NCBI GenBank assembly: GCA_021108395.1
Contig: JAIOQZ010000014.1
Location: forward strand, 1-64,000
Origin: Candidatus Cloacimonadota bacterium
GTDB lineage: Bacteria > Cloacimonadota > Cloacimonadia > Cloacimonadales > JAIOQZ01
Reading direction: 5' to 3'
DNA length: 64,000 nucleotides
Below the pieces are notes generated by a model. That model was given only the letters and a program-made list of their open reading frames with translations. It was not told the origin of the DNA and did not search any database. Of the stretch, positions 16,609-25,603 are shown piece by piece. The translations under genes and the position numbers were made by a program. The stretch's first letter is position 1. Every line of letters begins with the position of its first letter.

Positions 16609-18627
16609 CTACAGCAGCCCCCAGCGTTTGCGCAGGAAGAGTTCGAGGCCGAAGGCGATGAGGAACAGGGCGATGATGTACCACTTCTTGTAGAGCGCCA
16701 GTTCGCTGTGCCAGGCTATAGCTATCGGTTCGGCGGCAGGCCAGGCGGACAGGCTGTCGGTGTGCAGCGTGCCGCCTGAACGCTGGGCGAGCCAGGCCAG
16801 CATCGAGCGGTTTATGCCTCGATCCTGCTGCTCGCTGCCAATGCCCGCCACGGCGAAGTCGCCCTCGGCGTGCTGTCCGGTGCGTTCATCGGTGATGGAA
16901 TAGCGGTAGCGTCCGGCTGGGAGGTCGTCGAGGCGCAGGGCATAGACGCCGTCATCGTCGGCATGCAGATAGCCACTGGCGCGTTCGATGCCGGTGGAGT
17001 CGAGCACAACCGCCTGTGGTTGCAGGTCGCGCTGGCGGTTCATGCGCTCGTCGAACGCATGGAGGCGCAGGCGTACCGGTTCGCCCAGGCGGTATCCGGC
17101 GCGGTCGGTGAAGGCGGCGAAGCGTTGTGCCGCCGGGTGTCCCAGCCAGTTGGCGACATCGCCCATGAACGCGAAACAGGCGTCCTGCTCACCCCAGAGT
17201 TGCCAGCGCCACCAGCCCAGGCAGGCCAGCCACAGCACACGGCCTTCTCCTCGACGCCATGTGAGCGCCAGTGGCGACTGCTCGGGATTGACGGCGGCTG
17301 CCAGCGTCTCAGCGCCGGCCGAGGCAGTCACGTAGCGGTAGTCGAGGGGCGGGATGTCGCGTTCGATGCCGTGAAGACGGCGAAAGGTCTCGTAGCGGCG
17401 CGCTTCTGGCGTGAGCAACAGGCTGCTCTCAAACCACTGCCGGATGTTCGACGAACCGCCGGGAAGCAGGTCTCGCAGCTCTGTGATGTGCGCTCCCAGC
17501 AGCAGCAGGCCGCCGCCGTTCTCGACGAATCGTTCAATGCGGGACACATCTTCGCCGGCGAACCGCAGATCGCCATGATTGAGCAATACCAGCAGGCGTG
17601 TCGAGTCGTCTAACAGTGAGGTGAGCGCAACCCGTCGTGGACCGTGCCGCCAGCGGCCACGGTCGGCCTGCCACACGGCGGCTTCCCAGCCGGGCAGTCG
17701 CCCGATGCCCTGCAACAGCAGCGCTGTGTCCCAGTCCGGGCGGTCACACAGAATGCGTGCCTGCGGGTGGTTGTTGCGCACGTGAAGCGCTACCGGCAGC
17801 GCGTTGTTGCCCGTGTCCGGCTCGTCGGGAGCGTGCTCGGAGGCTGTAAGCCGGGCTTCGAGCGTGTGCAGTCCGGGCTTGTCGAGGGCGACAGCCAGCT
17901 CGATCCGCTGATGCGCGCCGGTGGAGAAATCGATGGTGCGGGCCGCCACGCTACGGTCGTTCACATACACGGTCAGTCTGGCGTCACCGGTATAGCCCTG
18001 GGCTGTCATATCGACGGCGAGAGGCGCTTCCTCACCCACGAACACCTCGTCGGGCGCGTGCAGGCGGGTGAGCCGCAGGTCGAAGGTAGTGTCTTGCCAG
18101 GCGGGCAGCCAGGCGTCCAGTGGCACCCCCAGTTCGAGGGCGTCGTCTGGCCGCGTGTCCTTCAGCCAGCCATCACTGAACAGTACAACGCGGCTGAGAT
18201 GATCGGTGCCGTGAATCTCTGCGGCCTGGGCCAGAGCATCGGCCAGTCGGGTGGACTGTATATCGAGACTGTCACCGCCGAAGGTCAGTCCCGCGGCGAA
18301 TGAAAGCTCGACTGGCTCGAAGCCGCTACGACGTAACTGTGACAGGGTTTGCTCGAGCGCCGGCTCGAACAGGCCGGCCTTGTCGAGACCGGCTGCGGGT
18401 TGGCTCATGCTCAGGCTCACATCCCGCAGCAGCCACACGACTGGCTTCTGGTGCCGTTCGCCTTCGCGGCGCAGGACAGGGTTGAGCAGCAGCATTATCA
18501 GTACCCAGAGGGTGATGATGCGCAGACAGAGCAACAGCAGGCGACGAGGACGCGAAACGCCGGGCACGGTGCGGCGGTAAAACCACCAGGCCACCAGCCC
18601 GGCCAGTATCAAGCTCAGAAAGATCAA
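16609..18627 (-). CDS. membrane protein with VWA domain and amidotransferase-like fold
   Basis: Two N-terminal membrane segments (IFLSLILAGLVAWWF; LLLLCLRIITLWVLIMLLL) and one near the C-terminus (WYIIALFLIAFGLELFL) anchor a large periplasmic region. This has a VWA-like domain with a metal site (RDVSLSMS and VVLFSDGW), a beta-sandwich stretch, and a segment like class I glutamine amidotransferase folds (LLVLLNHGDL, IERFVENGGGLLLLGAH) without a clear catalytic triad. Related to BatA/YeaA-like membrane VWA proteins; function unknown. I chose the TTG at 18627: GGAG lies nine bases upstream and it overlaps the upstream stop as TTGA. A GTG at 18654 is possible. Last gene of its cluster. Confidence 0.8.
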   Translation of the reverse strand: MIFLSLILAGLVAWWFYRRTVPGVSRPRRLLLLCLRIITLWVLIMLLLNPVLRREGERHQKPVVWLLRDVSLSMSQPAAGLDKAGLFEPALEQTLSQLRRSGFEPVELSFAAGLTFGGDSLDIQSTRLADALAQAAEIHGTDHLSRVVLFSDGWLKDTRPDDALELGVPLDAWLPAWQDTTFDLRLTRLHAPDEVFVGEEAPLAVDMTAQGYTGDARLTVYVNDRSVAARTIDFSTGAHQRIELAVALDKPGLHTLEARLTASEHAPDEPDTGNNALPVALHVRNNHPQARILCDRPDWDTALLLQGIGRLPGWEAAVWQADRGRWRHGPRRVALTSLLDDSTRLLVLLNHGDLRFAGEDVSRIERFVENGGGLLLLGAHITELRDLLPGGSSNIRQWFESSLLLTPEARRYETFRRLHGIERDIPPLDYRYVTASAGAETLAAAVNPEQSPLALTWRRGEGRVLWLACLGWWRWQLWGEQDACFAFMGDVANWLGHPAAQRFAAFTDRAGYRLGEPVRLRLHAFDERMNRQRDLQPQAVVLDSTGIERASGYLHADDDGVYALRLDDLPAGRYRYSITDERTGQHAEGDFAVAGIGSEQQDRGINRSMLAWLAQRSGGTLHTDSLSAWPAAEPIAIAWHSELALYKKWYIIALFLIAFGLELFLRKRWGLL

Positions 18628-19877
18628 TATTTGAGTCTCCAGTCTAACGCCCACCCCAGACTCATGTCTTCGCCGGAGGGGAAGATGCCGTCGGGGCAGA
18701 CCGAGATGTCTATTTCGTACTTGGGGTTGCGATAGCCGAGGCTGACGTTGAGGCGGCCTTTGCGGTCGCGGTTGCCCGACCAGCCAAGCCGCAGCGGCAG
18801 TTGCTCGATGGGCAGGTATTCGGCAGCCATGCTCAGCGTTGGTTTTGCGTTGCCGATGGGTGATTCGTTGACCCTGTGCTGCCAGTCGAGAGAGTAACTG
18901 GTGTTTCGCCAGGCATATAACGCGCCCAGGTTGAGAGTGACCGGCAGCATGGAGATGAAGCCGTCGTTGTCTAACTTCACCCGTTTCTCGTTGATTACCG
19001 TATCGTCGATGTCCGCCAGCAGTATGCTGTCGGCAATGACAGTGTAGCGGCGTTTCTGCGATTTGCCCTGCCAGCTTATCAGGCCGAGGATATTGTCCAA
19101 TGTCAGGCCGACGGAGAGGTTGTCGTCAATCTGGCTGGAAACGCCGGCCAATCCCTTGAACCCGTATCCGCCGAGACCGAGGCGCATGTCGATGGTCTGG
19201 TTGAGGCTGAGGCCGTCCTCAGTCGTTTCGAGGCTGCCATAGAACCGGCTGCTCTCGACAGACGCTATCCCCACCAGAATGCTGGCCGCGTAGCCAAAGC
19301 TCGTTTCGGGCAGCCAGGAGATGCCGGGCAGCCAGTCATTGACGCTGTATCCACCCACGCCGTATGTAATATCGGCAAAGGTGAACGCCTCGAACATGTT
19401 ATGTGGATTATCGAATGTATAGGCGTGGTTGTACTCGTTGCCGCGGAACATCAGCTCGAGGTATTCCCGCTGAAAAGCGCTCTTGCCATAAGCATGCGTG
19501 CTTATACAGATGGCCATGTTGTCTTGCGACCAGCCGATGAACTGCGAATGGCCCTCGCCCGAAAAACACAGCAGCGCAGGTGCGTCGTTCAGCAAATCGT
19601 CCTCGTCCGCGGTTGACAATACAGTGCCCGTCATGTCGTTATACTCGCTAATCGTCAGGAAGTTGTTGTCCAGTCTATAGCCCAGATTCAGGGCGACAAA
19701 GTCGCCGTGTCGGAGGTTGCCGTTGCCGATGTTGGCGGGATTCCAGTAGAGCGCGTGCACGCCGTCGCTTCGTTGCAGAAAGCTGTTGCCATATTGCATC
19801 GAGCGTGAAGTGGGCAGAGCGGCGGAAAGCGACGTGAGCAGGAGGGCAAGGACAGCGGTGAGTGCTATGCGTGTCAT
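18624..19877 (-). CDS. outer-membrane beta-barrel protein, PorV/PorQ-like
   Basis: Signal peptide (MTRIALTAVLALLLTSLSAA) then a beta-rich chain in which YWNPANIGNGN recalls the NPA motif of FadL/PorV-type barrels of the FCB group; alternating strands continue to the aromatic C-terminus (LDWRLKY) typical of barrels recognised by BAM. In PorV-like families such barrels help surface attachment of type IX cargo; here that role is only inferred. Strong GGAGG five bases before the ATG. It follows the lipoprotein gene by 10 nt. Confidence 0.72.
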   Translation of the reverse strand: MTRIALTAVLALLLTSLSAALPTSRSMQYGNSFLQRSDGVHALYWNPANIGNGNLRHGDFVALNLGYRLDNNFLTISEYNDMTGTVLSTADEDDLLNDAPALLCFSGEGHSQFIGWSQDNMAICISTHAYGKSAFQREYLELMFRGNEYNHAYTFDNPHNMFEAFTFADITYGVGGYSVNDWLPGISWLPETSFGYAASILVGIASVESSRFYGSLETTEDGLSLNQTIDMRLGLGGYGFKGLAGVSSQIDDNLSVGLTLDNILGLISWQGKSQKRRYTVIADSILLADIDDTVINEKRVKLDNDGFISMLPVTLNLGALYAWRNTSYSLDWQHRVNESPIGNAKPTLSMAAEYLPIEQLPLRLGWSGNRDRKGRLNVSLGYRNPKYEIDISVCPDGIFPSGEDMSLGWALDWRLKY

Positions 19878-19887
19878 GTCGGCCTCC

Positions 19888-21432
19888 CTACTCGTTATCG
19901 ATGAACAGGATGATGCGTGTGCGGCCGATTAGCCCCATGTAATCCTGCGGCGCTATGTAGATGTCGCCCTGTGTCTGGTCGAAGGTGAATTTCATGCCCA
20001 GGTAGATAGTCGGGTTGGTGAAGAAGAGGATGTCCTCCTGCGTCAGCTCGTACTTGAGCGAATCGCTGTCCATGGCGGGGACGTAATTCGCCTCGCCGTC
20101 ACGCGGGAAGTGCAGCATCGGGTGGTCGTACAGGCTGTCCTCGTCGGCGCTGGTGGAGAGATAGATATCGACCTCAGACGCCGCCGGGTACATATTCTCA
20201 ACCAGGAAAATGACATGTCCCCCTCTAGCGTATTTCTCTATCTGCTCACGGTTGGTCGATGAAATATCGCTGACTTCCGGCTCGGGCAAGCGCATTGGGT
20301 GACCGGTGAGACGGAAGAGAAACGGCAACCTGCCGGTCAATGTACCCCGTGCATCGGAGCCGCTGTAGGCGAATCCGGTTTCCTGGGTGTCGAGACCCAC
20401 GATGAACCAGGCATCCGTCAGTTCGATGCGGGATGGTAAGATGTTCAGCAGCCAGCCGACTGAATCGCGCATGGTCTGCATCGAGTTCACCGGCTCGTAC
20501 ATGGTGGTGGCGGCGTCGAAGACCATGTGGTCAGTCTCGTCGAAAAAGATAGTACGCGACTCGCCGTCATCGTTGTAGGCGGTGAAGCGGCCACGCAGCT
20601 CGACGGGGAACCCCAGATGGTTACATATCTCCACATCCATGCGTGCGCCGTCTTCAGAGATAATGATAGCGCTGTCGGCGCCGACTGGGTAGTCGAGGCT
20701 GAGTTCGATGGTGTGGTCCTCGATGGGCAGGATTTTATGGAAGGCCATCCCCTCCATCAGGTTGAGGGAGATTGAGTTTTGGAAGAGAATTTTCATCTCG
20801 GCGACTGGGGACGGTGCTCCAGCGTCGGACTGGGTCTGCACGGTGAAGGAGAGGCTGTCATAGAGCGTCGTGTTGCCCGGCAGGCCGATGGAGTAGTATT
20901 CTCCACTGTAGGCGTCGAGGCTGACCTGCGTAGTTACGTCGAACGAGGATATGTTGACACTGAGCGGCTGACCGGCGGGCGTGTAGATGTCGTCAAAAGT
21001 AACGCTTACCGTTTGCAGCGCCGGATCGACGTTCTGGAAGGCGAACTCGAGTGTCCATTCCTCGATGAGAGCGTAGGACACGGCGAGATCATCGCTCCCG
21101 ACGCCCGTCTCGTCGATGCCGAGCGCCCCCGCGAACGTGGTCTCAGGCGGCAGAGGCAGCCAGACAAAGTTGTTCGGGCGCGCGTTTATTCCCATCTGCT
21201 CGCCCAGATCGGCGCTGTTGACATTGCCGTGTTGCAGGAAGAAGAGCGAGTCGTTCTCGATGATGAAATCCGTCGAATCTTCCAGCTCCCACGCATAGTA
21301 GATCTTGTTGAGCAACGGCAGATTCAGTTCCGTTTCCCATGAAGGCGCTTGCGGTGATTTTATGCAACCGGCCACTGCTAGCACACTCACCAGAATACAT
21401 AACAAAGGGCATATCATGTGTTTCAAAGTCAT
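19888..21432 (-). CDS. predicted lipoprotein of unknown function
   Basis: A lipoprotein signal (ILVSVLAVAGC, lipobox VAGC) heads a 514-residue beta-rich protein of no recognised family. Aspartates and aromatic residues are frequent, and the C-terminal part (YLGMKFTFDQTQGDIYI) looks like a barrel or sandwich. GGAG abuts the ATG; a TTG two codons later would have a six-base spacing and may be the true start. It sits between the radical SAM gene and the barrel gene and may form an envelope unit with the latter and the VWA protein. Confidence 0.7.
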   Translation of the reverse strand: MTLKHMICPLLCILVSVLAVAGCIKSPQAPSWETELNLPLLNKIYYAWELEDSTDFIIENDSLFFLQHGNVNSADLGEQMGINARPNNFVWLPLPPETTFAGALGIDETGVGSDDLAVSYALIEEWTLEFAFQNVDPALQTVSVTFDDIYTPAGQPLSVNISSFDVTTQVSLDAYSGEYYSIGLPGNTTLYDSLSFTVQTQSDAGAPSPVAEMKILFQNSISLNLMEGMAFHKILPIEDHTIELSLDYPVGADSAIIISEDGARMDVEICNHLGFPVELRGRFTAYNDDGESRTIFFDETDHMVFDAATTMYEPVNSMQTMRDSVGWLLNILPSRIELTDAWFIVGLDTQETGFAYSGSDARGTLTGRLPFLFRLTGHPMRLPEPEVSDISSTNREQIEKYARGGHVIFLVENMYPAASEVDIYLSTSADEDSLYDHPMLHFPRDGEANYVPAMDSDSLKYELTQEDILFFTNPTIYLGMKFTFDQTQGDIYIAPQDYMGLIGRTRIILFIDNE

Positions 21433-21447
21433 CTCCAGTCACCAACA

Positions 21448-22419
21448 TCAGCTTGGCGTTGATTTCACTGACAACATCGTACCAGACTTGATTTCGCTGT
21501 CAAACATAATCGGGATTTTAACGCCTGCCCGCTCGTAAATTTCCCGCAGCAGCCAGCCGCCCTCGCCTCGCAGCAGCGAGACATCGCGGCTCGAAAAGGT
21601 GAGCGAGTCGCCGCTCCCCAGAGACCCAGGCAGGCGCAGCAGAAGCAGTTGCCGTCGCACATGCTCGCCAAACGCAGGATGCCACGGACCCGCCAGCACG
21701 GCATCCGGGGCGAGGTCGCCGTGCAGGCCGATCTTGGCCACGGCGATGCCCTCTGCCTCGAAGGCCTGCACAGCCTGGACGCATTGTCGTGTGGCCTCGT
21801 CGAGGGTGAGCGGCGTGTACCGTCCCTGCCGCCACATCGTCTCCAGCGCGGTTCCGCGCAGCGTCACCAGCGGATAGAGCCGCACGAAGCTGGGACGCAG
21901 CCGCAACGTGGCATCGATAGTGTGTCGCCAGCCGGACGCGGAGCTTTCCGGCAGGCCGGGCATCAGTTGCACCCCCAGCTCGAACCCGTTGCGTAGCGCC
22001 TCGCGGCAGGCCTGCTGGGCGACTGTGGCGGTATAGCCGCGACTGGTGGCGCTCAGTTCGGCGTCCGCAAAGCTCTGTACGCCCAGCTCGATGGTGCGCA
22101 CCCCGCGCCGCTTCAGCCAGTCCAGATGCACAGGCTCGATGCAGTCCGGCCTGGTGGAGAGGCGAATGCCGTCCAATTGCGGCAACCAGGGCGCTATCAG
22201 ATCGAGCCAGCGTGATTGCTCATCGCGTGGCAGCGCGGTGAACGTGCCGCCATAGAAGGCAACCTGGCGGGGGCGGCTGGAGCTTGTGGTGCAGAATGCG
22301 TCGAGGCGTACGGTAAGCTCGTCGGGGCTCGGCGCCGGTTCACCGATGGCGTGTTGGTCGCAGTAGATGCACTGAAAAGGGCAACCTCGGTGCGGCAAAA
22401 AGACCGCGAGGATGTTCAT
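21448..22419 (-). CDS. Elp3-like radical SAM protein
   Basis: The N-terminus carries the 4Fe-4S signature CPFQCIYC (CxxxCxxC), followed by VAFYGGTFTALP and LSTRPDC, typical of the Elp3/MiaB/NifB-type radical SAM fold; GVRTIELGVQSFAD and LMPGLPESS continue the barrel. At 323 residues it lacks the acetyltransferase half of true Elp3. Bacterial homologues often sit beside rnc, as here; their substrate is not known to me. The start overlaps the rnc stop by 4 nt. Confidence 0.87.
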   Translation of the reverse strand: MNILAVFLPHRGCPFQCIYCDQHAIGEPAPSPDELTVRLDAFCTTSSSRPRQVAFYGGTFTALPRDEQSRWLDLIAPWLPQLDGIRLSTRPDCIEPVHLDWLKRRGVRTIELGVQSFADAELSATSRGYTATVAQQACREALRNGFELGVQLMPGLPESSASGWRHTIDATLRLRPSFVRLYPLVTLRGTALETMWRQGRYTPLTLDEATRQCVQAVQAFEAEGIAVAKIGLHGDLAPDAVLAGPWHPAFGEHVRRQLLLLRLPGSLGSGDSLTFSSRDVSLLRGEGGWLLREIYERAGVKIPIMFDSEIKSGTMLSVKSTPS

Positions 22420-23192
22420 TTCAGCTTGAGTTGGCGGCAGGCGTCGCGAGCGGCGCTCTGCTCGGCCAGTTTCTTGCTGCTTCCCCTGCCGCTGCCCTGC
22501 CGCTCGTCATTGATGAGCGCCTCGACCGTAAACGTCTTGCGGTGGTCGGGGCCCGACTCATGGGTGACGACGTATTCTGGCGTGTTCTGGTAACGCGACT
22601 GGGTGAACTCTTGCAGGATGCTCTTGAAGTTGATGAGCGAGACGTGTGTCACCGCTGTCTCGAAATCCTTGAGGATATGATTCTTGATGAAGCGGCGCAC
22701 ACGGGTCAGGTTGGAATCGAGATAGATGGCGCAGATGAGCGATTCCATGGCGTCCGAGAGGATGGAACTGCGGTTGCGACCACCGGCGCGATCCTCCTCG
22801 CCGCTCAACAGCAGGCACTGCCCGAGGTTGATGTCACTCGCCTTGAGCGCCAGAAATGTCTCGGACACAATCTTCGACTTGAGCTTGGAGAGCTTGCCTT
22901 CGGGGCTGTCGGGATAGCGCATGAACAGCTCTTCGGCCACCACCAGTCCCAGAATGGAATCGCCCAGAAACTCCATGCGCTCGAAGGCGCTGGTGCTGTG
23001 GGCGTTTTCGGCCTGGCGACGGAAGTGGGAGAGATGTGTCATGGCGGCATGCAGCAGTGAGACATTGTCGAATGTATAGCCGATACGTGCCTGGAATGCT
23101 TGTGCTGTCTCGCTCCAGGCCGGCTCGATAGCGGTGTCGGCGCCGCCGCGACTCACGAGGTATTCGATGATCGAGCGCAGAACGCGTTTCAT
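22416..23192 (-). CDS. rnc: ribonuclease III
   Basis: Endonuclease for double-stranded RNA (rRNA maturation, mRNA decay, antisense control). The RNase III signature is ERMEFLGDSILGLVVAEEL, with the second catalytic acidic cluster near SDAMESLICAIYLD. A double-stranded RNA-binding domain ends the protein (FKSILQEFTQSRYQNTPEY; SSKKLAEQSAARDAC). The 258 residues include a short extra N-terminus. The ATG follows a stable hairpin by eight bases and no Shine-Dalgarno is visible between them. Confidence 0.95.
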   Translation of the reverse strand: MKRVLRSIIEYLVSRGGADTAIEPAWSETAQAFQARIGYTFDNVSLLHAAMTHLSHFRRQAENAHSTSAFERMEFLGDSILGLVVAEELFMRYPDSPEGKLSKLKSKIVSETFLALKASDINLGQCLLLSGEEDRAGGRNRSSILSDAMESLICAIYLDSNLTRVRRFIKNHILKDFETAVTHVSLINFKSILQEFTQSRYQNTPEYVVTHESGPDHRKTFTVEALINDERQGSGRGSSKKLAEQSAARDACRQLKLK

Positions 23193-23222
23193 AAGAAAAT
23201 GGGGAGAGCGATTGCCCTCCCC
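23193..23222 (-). terminator. hairpin between fabF and rnc: terminator or RNase III control site
   Basis: On the minus strand GGGGAGGGC and GCTCTCCCC (one mismatch, loop AATC) form a stem at 23201-23222, followed by ATTTTCTT and then the rnc ATG. It could be a leaky terminator of the fab operon or a structure controlling rnc. Confidence 0.65.
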
Positions 23223-23228
23223 GATGGT

Positions 23229-24461
23229 TTATTCGAATGCCCGCAGGCAGACGACCGCGTTGTGGCCGCCAAAGCCCAGCGAATTGCTGATGGCTGTGCG
23301 AACGGTCTTTTCGATGGCCTTGTTGGGCACATAGTTCAGGTCGCATTCGGGGTCTGGATGCTCGTAGTTGATGGTGGGATGCACCACGCCAGTCTGGATG
23401 GCCTTGATGCAGGCAATGGCCTCGATGGCCGCCGCCGCGCCCAGGGTGTGGCCTGTCATCGACTTGGTCGATGAGATGAGCACACTGTGCGCATACTCGC
23501 CGAACACCGTCTTGATGCTGGCGGTTTCGGTTTTGTCGTTCAGCGGAGTCGAGGTGCCGTGCGCGTTGATGTAGTTAACTTCCGCAGGCTCGACTCCAGC
23601 GTCCTTCAGCGCCATGTTCATGGCGCGGGCGCCGCCTTCGCCGCTTTCGACCGGGGCCGTGATGTGGTAGGCATCGGCTGTAGCGCCAAATCCGGCGACT
23701 TCGCAATAGATGCGAGCGCCACGGGCACGGGCATGTTCGAGTTCTTCAAACACCAGAACGCCGGCGCCTTCGCCCATGACGAAACCGTCACGCATGGCGT
23801 CGAATGGACGCGAGGAGCGCACCGGGTCGTCATTGTTGGTCGATAGCGCTTTCATGGCGCAGAACCCGCCCACTGCCATCGGGGTCACGGCCGCTTCGCA
23901 CCCGCCGGTGAGGATGATGTCGGCGTCACCGTACTGAATGGCGCGCAACGCCGAACCAATGGCGTGATTGGCGGATGCGCAGGCCGTCACCGTGTTGAAG
24001 TTGACGCCCTTGAGGTTGTGCTCGATTGAGAGGTGGGCTGCGGCGATGTTGGTGATCATTTTGGGGATGAAAAACGGGCTGATGCGCCGGGGGCCTTTTT
24101 CGACCAGCTTGCGCACTTCGTTTTCAAAGGTCAGCATCCCGCCGATGCCAGACCCGAGGATAACGCCGAAGCGTTCGGGGTCAAACGAATCAAACGCGGC
24201 GTCTGTCATGGCCTCCCTGGCTGCGATAATGCAGAACTGGGTGTAGGGGTCTATCTTCTTGATCTGCTTTTTCTCGAAATATTCCAGCGGGTCATAGTTC
24301 TTTATTTCAGCGGCGATTTTGCTGTTGAACTCGGTTGGATCGAACCTGGTTATCAGGGCGATACCGCTTTTGCCGTTGACAAGGCTTTCCCATGTTTCGG
24401 CAACGTTGTGGCCAATGGCGTTGATGGCGCCCAGGCCGGTTACGACAATCCTTCGTTTCAT
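23229..24461 (-). CDS. fabF: beta-ketoacyl-ACP synthase II
   Basis: Elongating condensing enzyme of fatty-acid synthesis (acyl-ACP plus malonyl-ACP). The catalytic triad is complete: Cys161 in NTVTACASANHAIGSA, His301 in INAHGTSTPLND and His338 in KSMTGHTLGAA, with Lys333. Length 410, normal. GAGG stands six bases before the ATG. Last fab gene in the operon, 128 nt after acpP with a weak hairpin between. Confidence 0.96.
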   Translation of the reverse strand: MKRRIVVTGLGAINAIGHNVAETWESLVNGKSGIALITRFDPTEFNSKIAAEIKNYDPLEYFEKKQIKKIDPYTQFCIIAAREAMTDAAFDSFDPERFGVILGSGIGGMLTFENEVRKLVEKGPRRISPFFIPKMITNIAAAHLSIEHNLKGVNFNTVTACASANHAIGSALRAIQYGDADIILTGGCEAAVTPMAVGGFCAMKALSTNNDDPVRSSRPFDAMRDGFVMGEGAGVLVFEELEHARARGARIYCEVAGFGATADAYHITAPVESGEGGARAMNMALKDAGVEPAEVNYINAHGTSTPLNDKTETASIKTVFGEYAHSVLISSTKSMTGHTLGAAAAIEAIACIKAIQTGVVHPTINYEHPDPECDLNYVPNKAIEKTVRTAISNSLGFGGHNAVVCLRAFE

Positions 24462-24532
24462 ATTATCCTCACTTGAGTTTCGTCACGCTTGTAGATTGAA
24501 CCTGGCAGTTGTGGCTGTTGGACACAAATAAG

Positions 24533-24554
24533 GCGAAAGGGAGCCGCAGCTCCC
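24533..24554 (-). terminator. weak hairpin between acpP and fabF
   Basis: On the minus strand GGGAGC-TGCG-GCTCCC followed by TTTCG. The short T run suggests partial termination, which would let acpP be expressed above fabF, as is usual for acyl carrier protein. Confidence 0.5.
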
Positions 24555-24589
24555 TCCGCAGCGTCTCGGAAAGATCGCGTGGGGTGTAA

Positions 24590-24823
24590 TCAGCCCAGCT
24601 TCTCTTTCAGATAATCGATGGCGGTACCAACGGTGTTAAGCTTTTCGGCGTCATCATCGGGGATATCGATTTCAAACTCTTCCTCGAACTTCATGATCAG
24701 CTCGACAGTGTCGAGAGAATCGGCGCCCAAGTCCTCGATGAACTTGGCCTGTTCCGTCACTTCGCTTTCATTGACATCGAGCTCCTGCACGATGATTTCC
24801 TTAACCTTGGCTGCAACGTCCAT
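24590..24823 (-). CDS. acpP: acyl carrier protein
   Basis: A 77-residue acidic four-helix carrier. Ser36 in [14 protein letters not shown] is the phosphopantetheine site. GGAGG five bases before the ATG. It lies between fabG (36 nt upstream) and fabF, the standard order. Confidence 0.97.
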   Translation of the reverse strand: MDVAAKVKEIIVQELDVNESEVTEQAKFIEDLGADSLDTVELIMKFEEEFEIDIPDDDAEKLNTVGTAIDYLKEKLG

Positions 24824-24859
24824 TGTGTCCTCCTGTTATGGGTTCGATCGGTTGGTTGG

Positions 24860-25603
24860 CTACATTATGAGGCCGCCGTCGCAGTGCAGTGTCTGGCCGG
24901 TGATGTAATTCGCCTCGTTCGAGGCGAGAAACACGACCAGCGACGCCACATCGGACGGCTTGCCCATGCGCCCCAGCGGGATGCCGGCGGCATAATTCTC
25001 GACAACCTTCTGTGGAAGGCTGGCGGTCATTTCTGTTTCGATGAATCCCGGCGCGATGGCGTTCACCCGCACGCCGCGACCGGCGGCTTCGCGCGCGGCA
25101 GACTTGGTGAGCGCAATGAGCCCGCCTTTGCTGGCGGCGTAGTTGGCCTGCCCCGCGTTGCCCATCACCCCGATAACCGAGGCGATATTGATGATGGCGC
25201 CGCTCCGTTGCTTCAGCATTGGGCGAAGCGTCTTTTGAGTGCACAGGAATGCGCCTTTCAGGTTCACGTCGAGCACCATGTCCCAGTCGCTTTCTTTCAT
25301 TTTGAGCAAGAGGCCGTCGCGGGTGACGCCGGCGTTGTTGACTAAGATGTCGATGCGCTGGTGACGGGCAATGATGTCTTTGACGGCGGCGGCAACCATA
25401 TCTGCGTCTGTAACGTTTACGGCCATGCCTTCGGCTTTCAGGCCTTCTGCGGCGAGCGTGGCCACAGCGGCATCGACGTCTTCGCGGCGGATGTCGAAGA
25501 TGATGGGCAGCGCGCCTTCCTGAGCCAGACCGCGCGCAATGGCCAGTCCGATACCCCTGGCAGCGCCGGTTACAATGGCGATACTGTCGGTCAGTCGCTG
25601 CAT
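24860..25603 (-). CDS. fabG: 3-oxoacyl-ACP reductase
   Basis: NADPH-dependent reduction of beta-ketoacyl-ACP in fatty-acid elongation. Short-chain dehydrogenase with the glycine-rich loop VTGAARGIGLAIA, NNAG at 89-92, Ser142, and the YxxxK pair Tyr155/Lys159 in NYAASKGG. 247 residues, normal. Its start overlaps the fabD end by 13 nt. Confidence 0.96.
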   Translation of the reverse strand: MQRLTDSIAIVTGAARGIGLAIARGLAQEGALPIIFDIRREDVDAAVATLAAEGLKAEGMAVNVTDADMVAAAVKDIIARHQRIDILVNNAGVTRDGLLLKMKESDWDMVLDVNLKGAFLCTQKTLRPMLKQRSGAIINIASVIGVMGNAGQANYAASKGGLIALTKSAAREAAGRGVRVNAIAPGFIETEMTASLPQKVVENYAAGIPLGRMGKPSDVASLVVFLASNEANYITGQTLHCDGGLIM

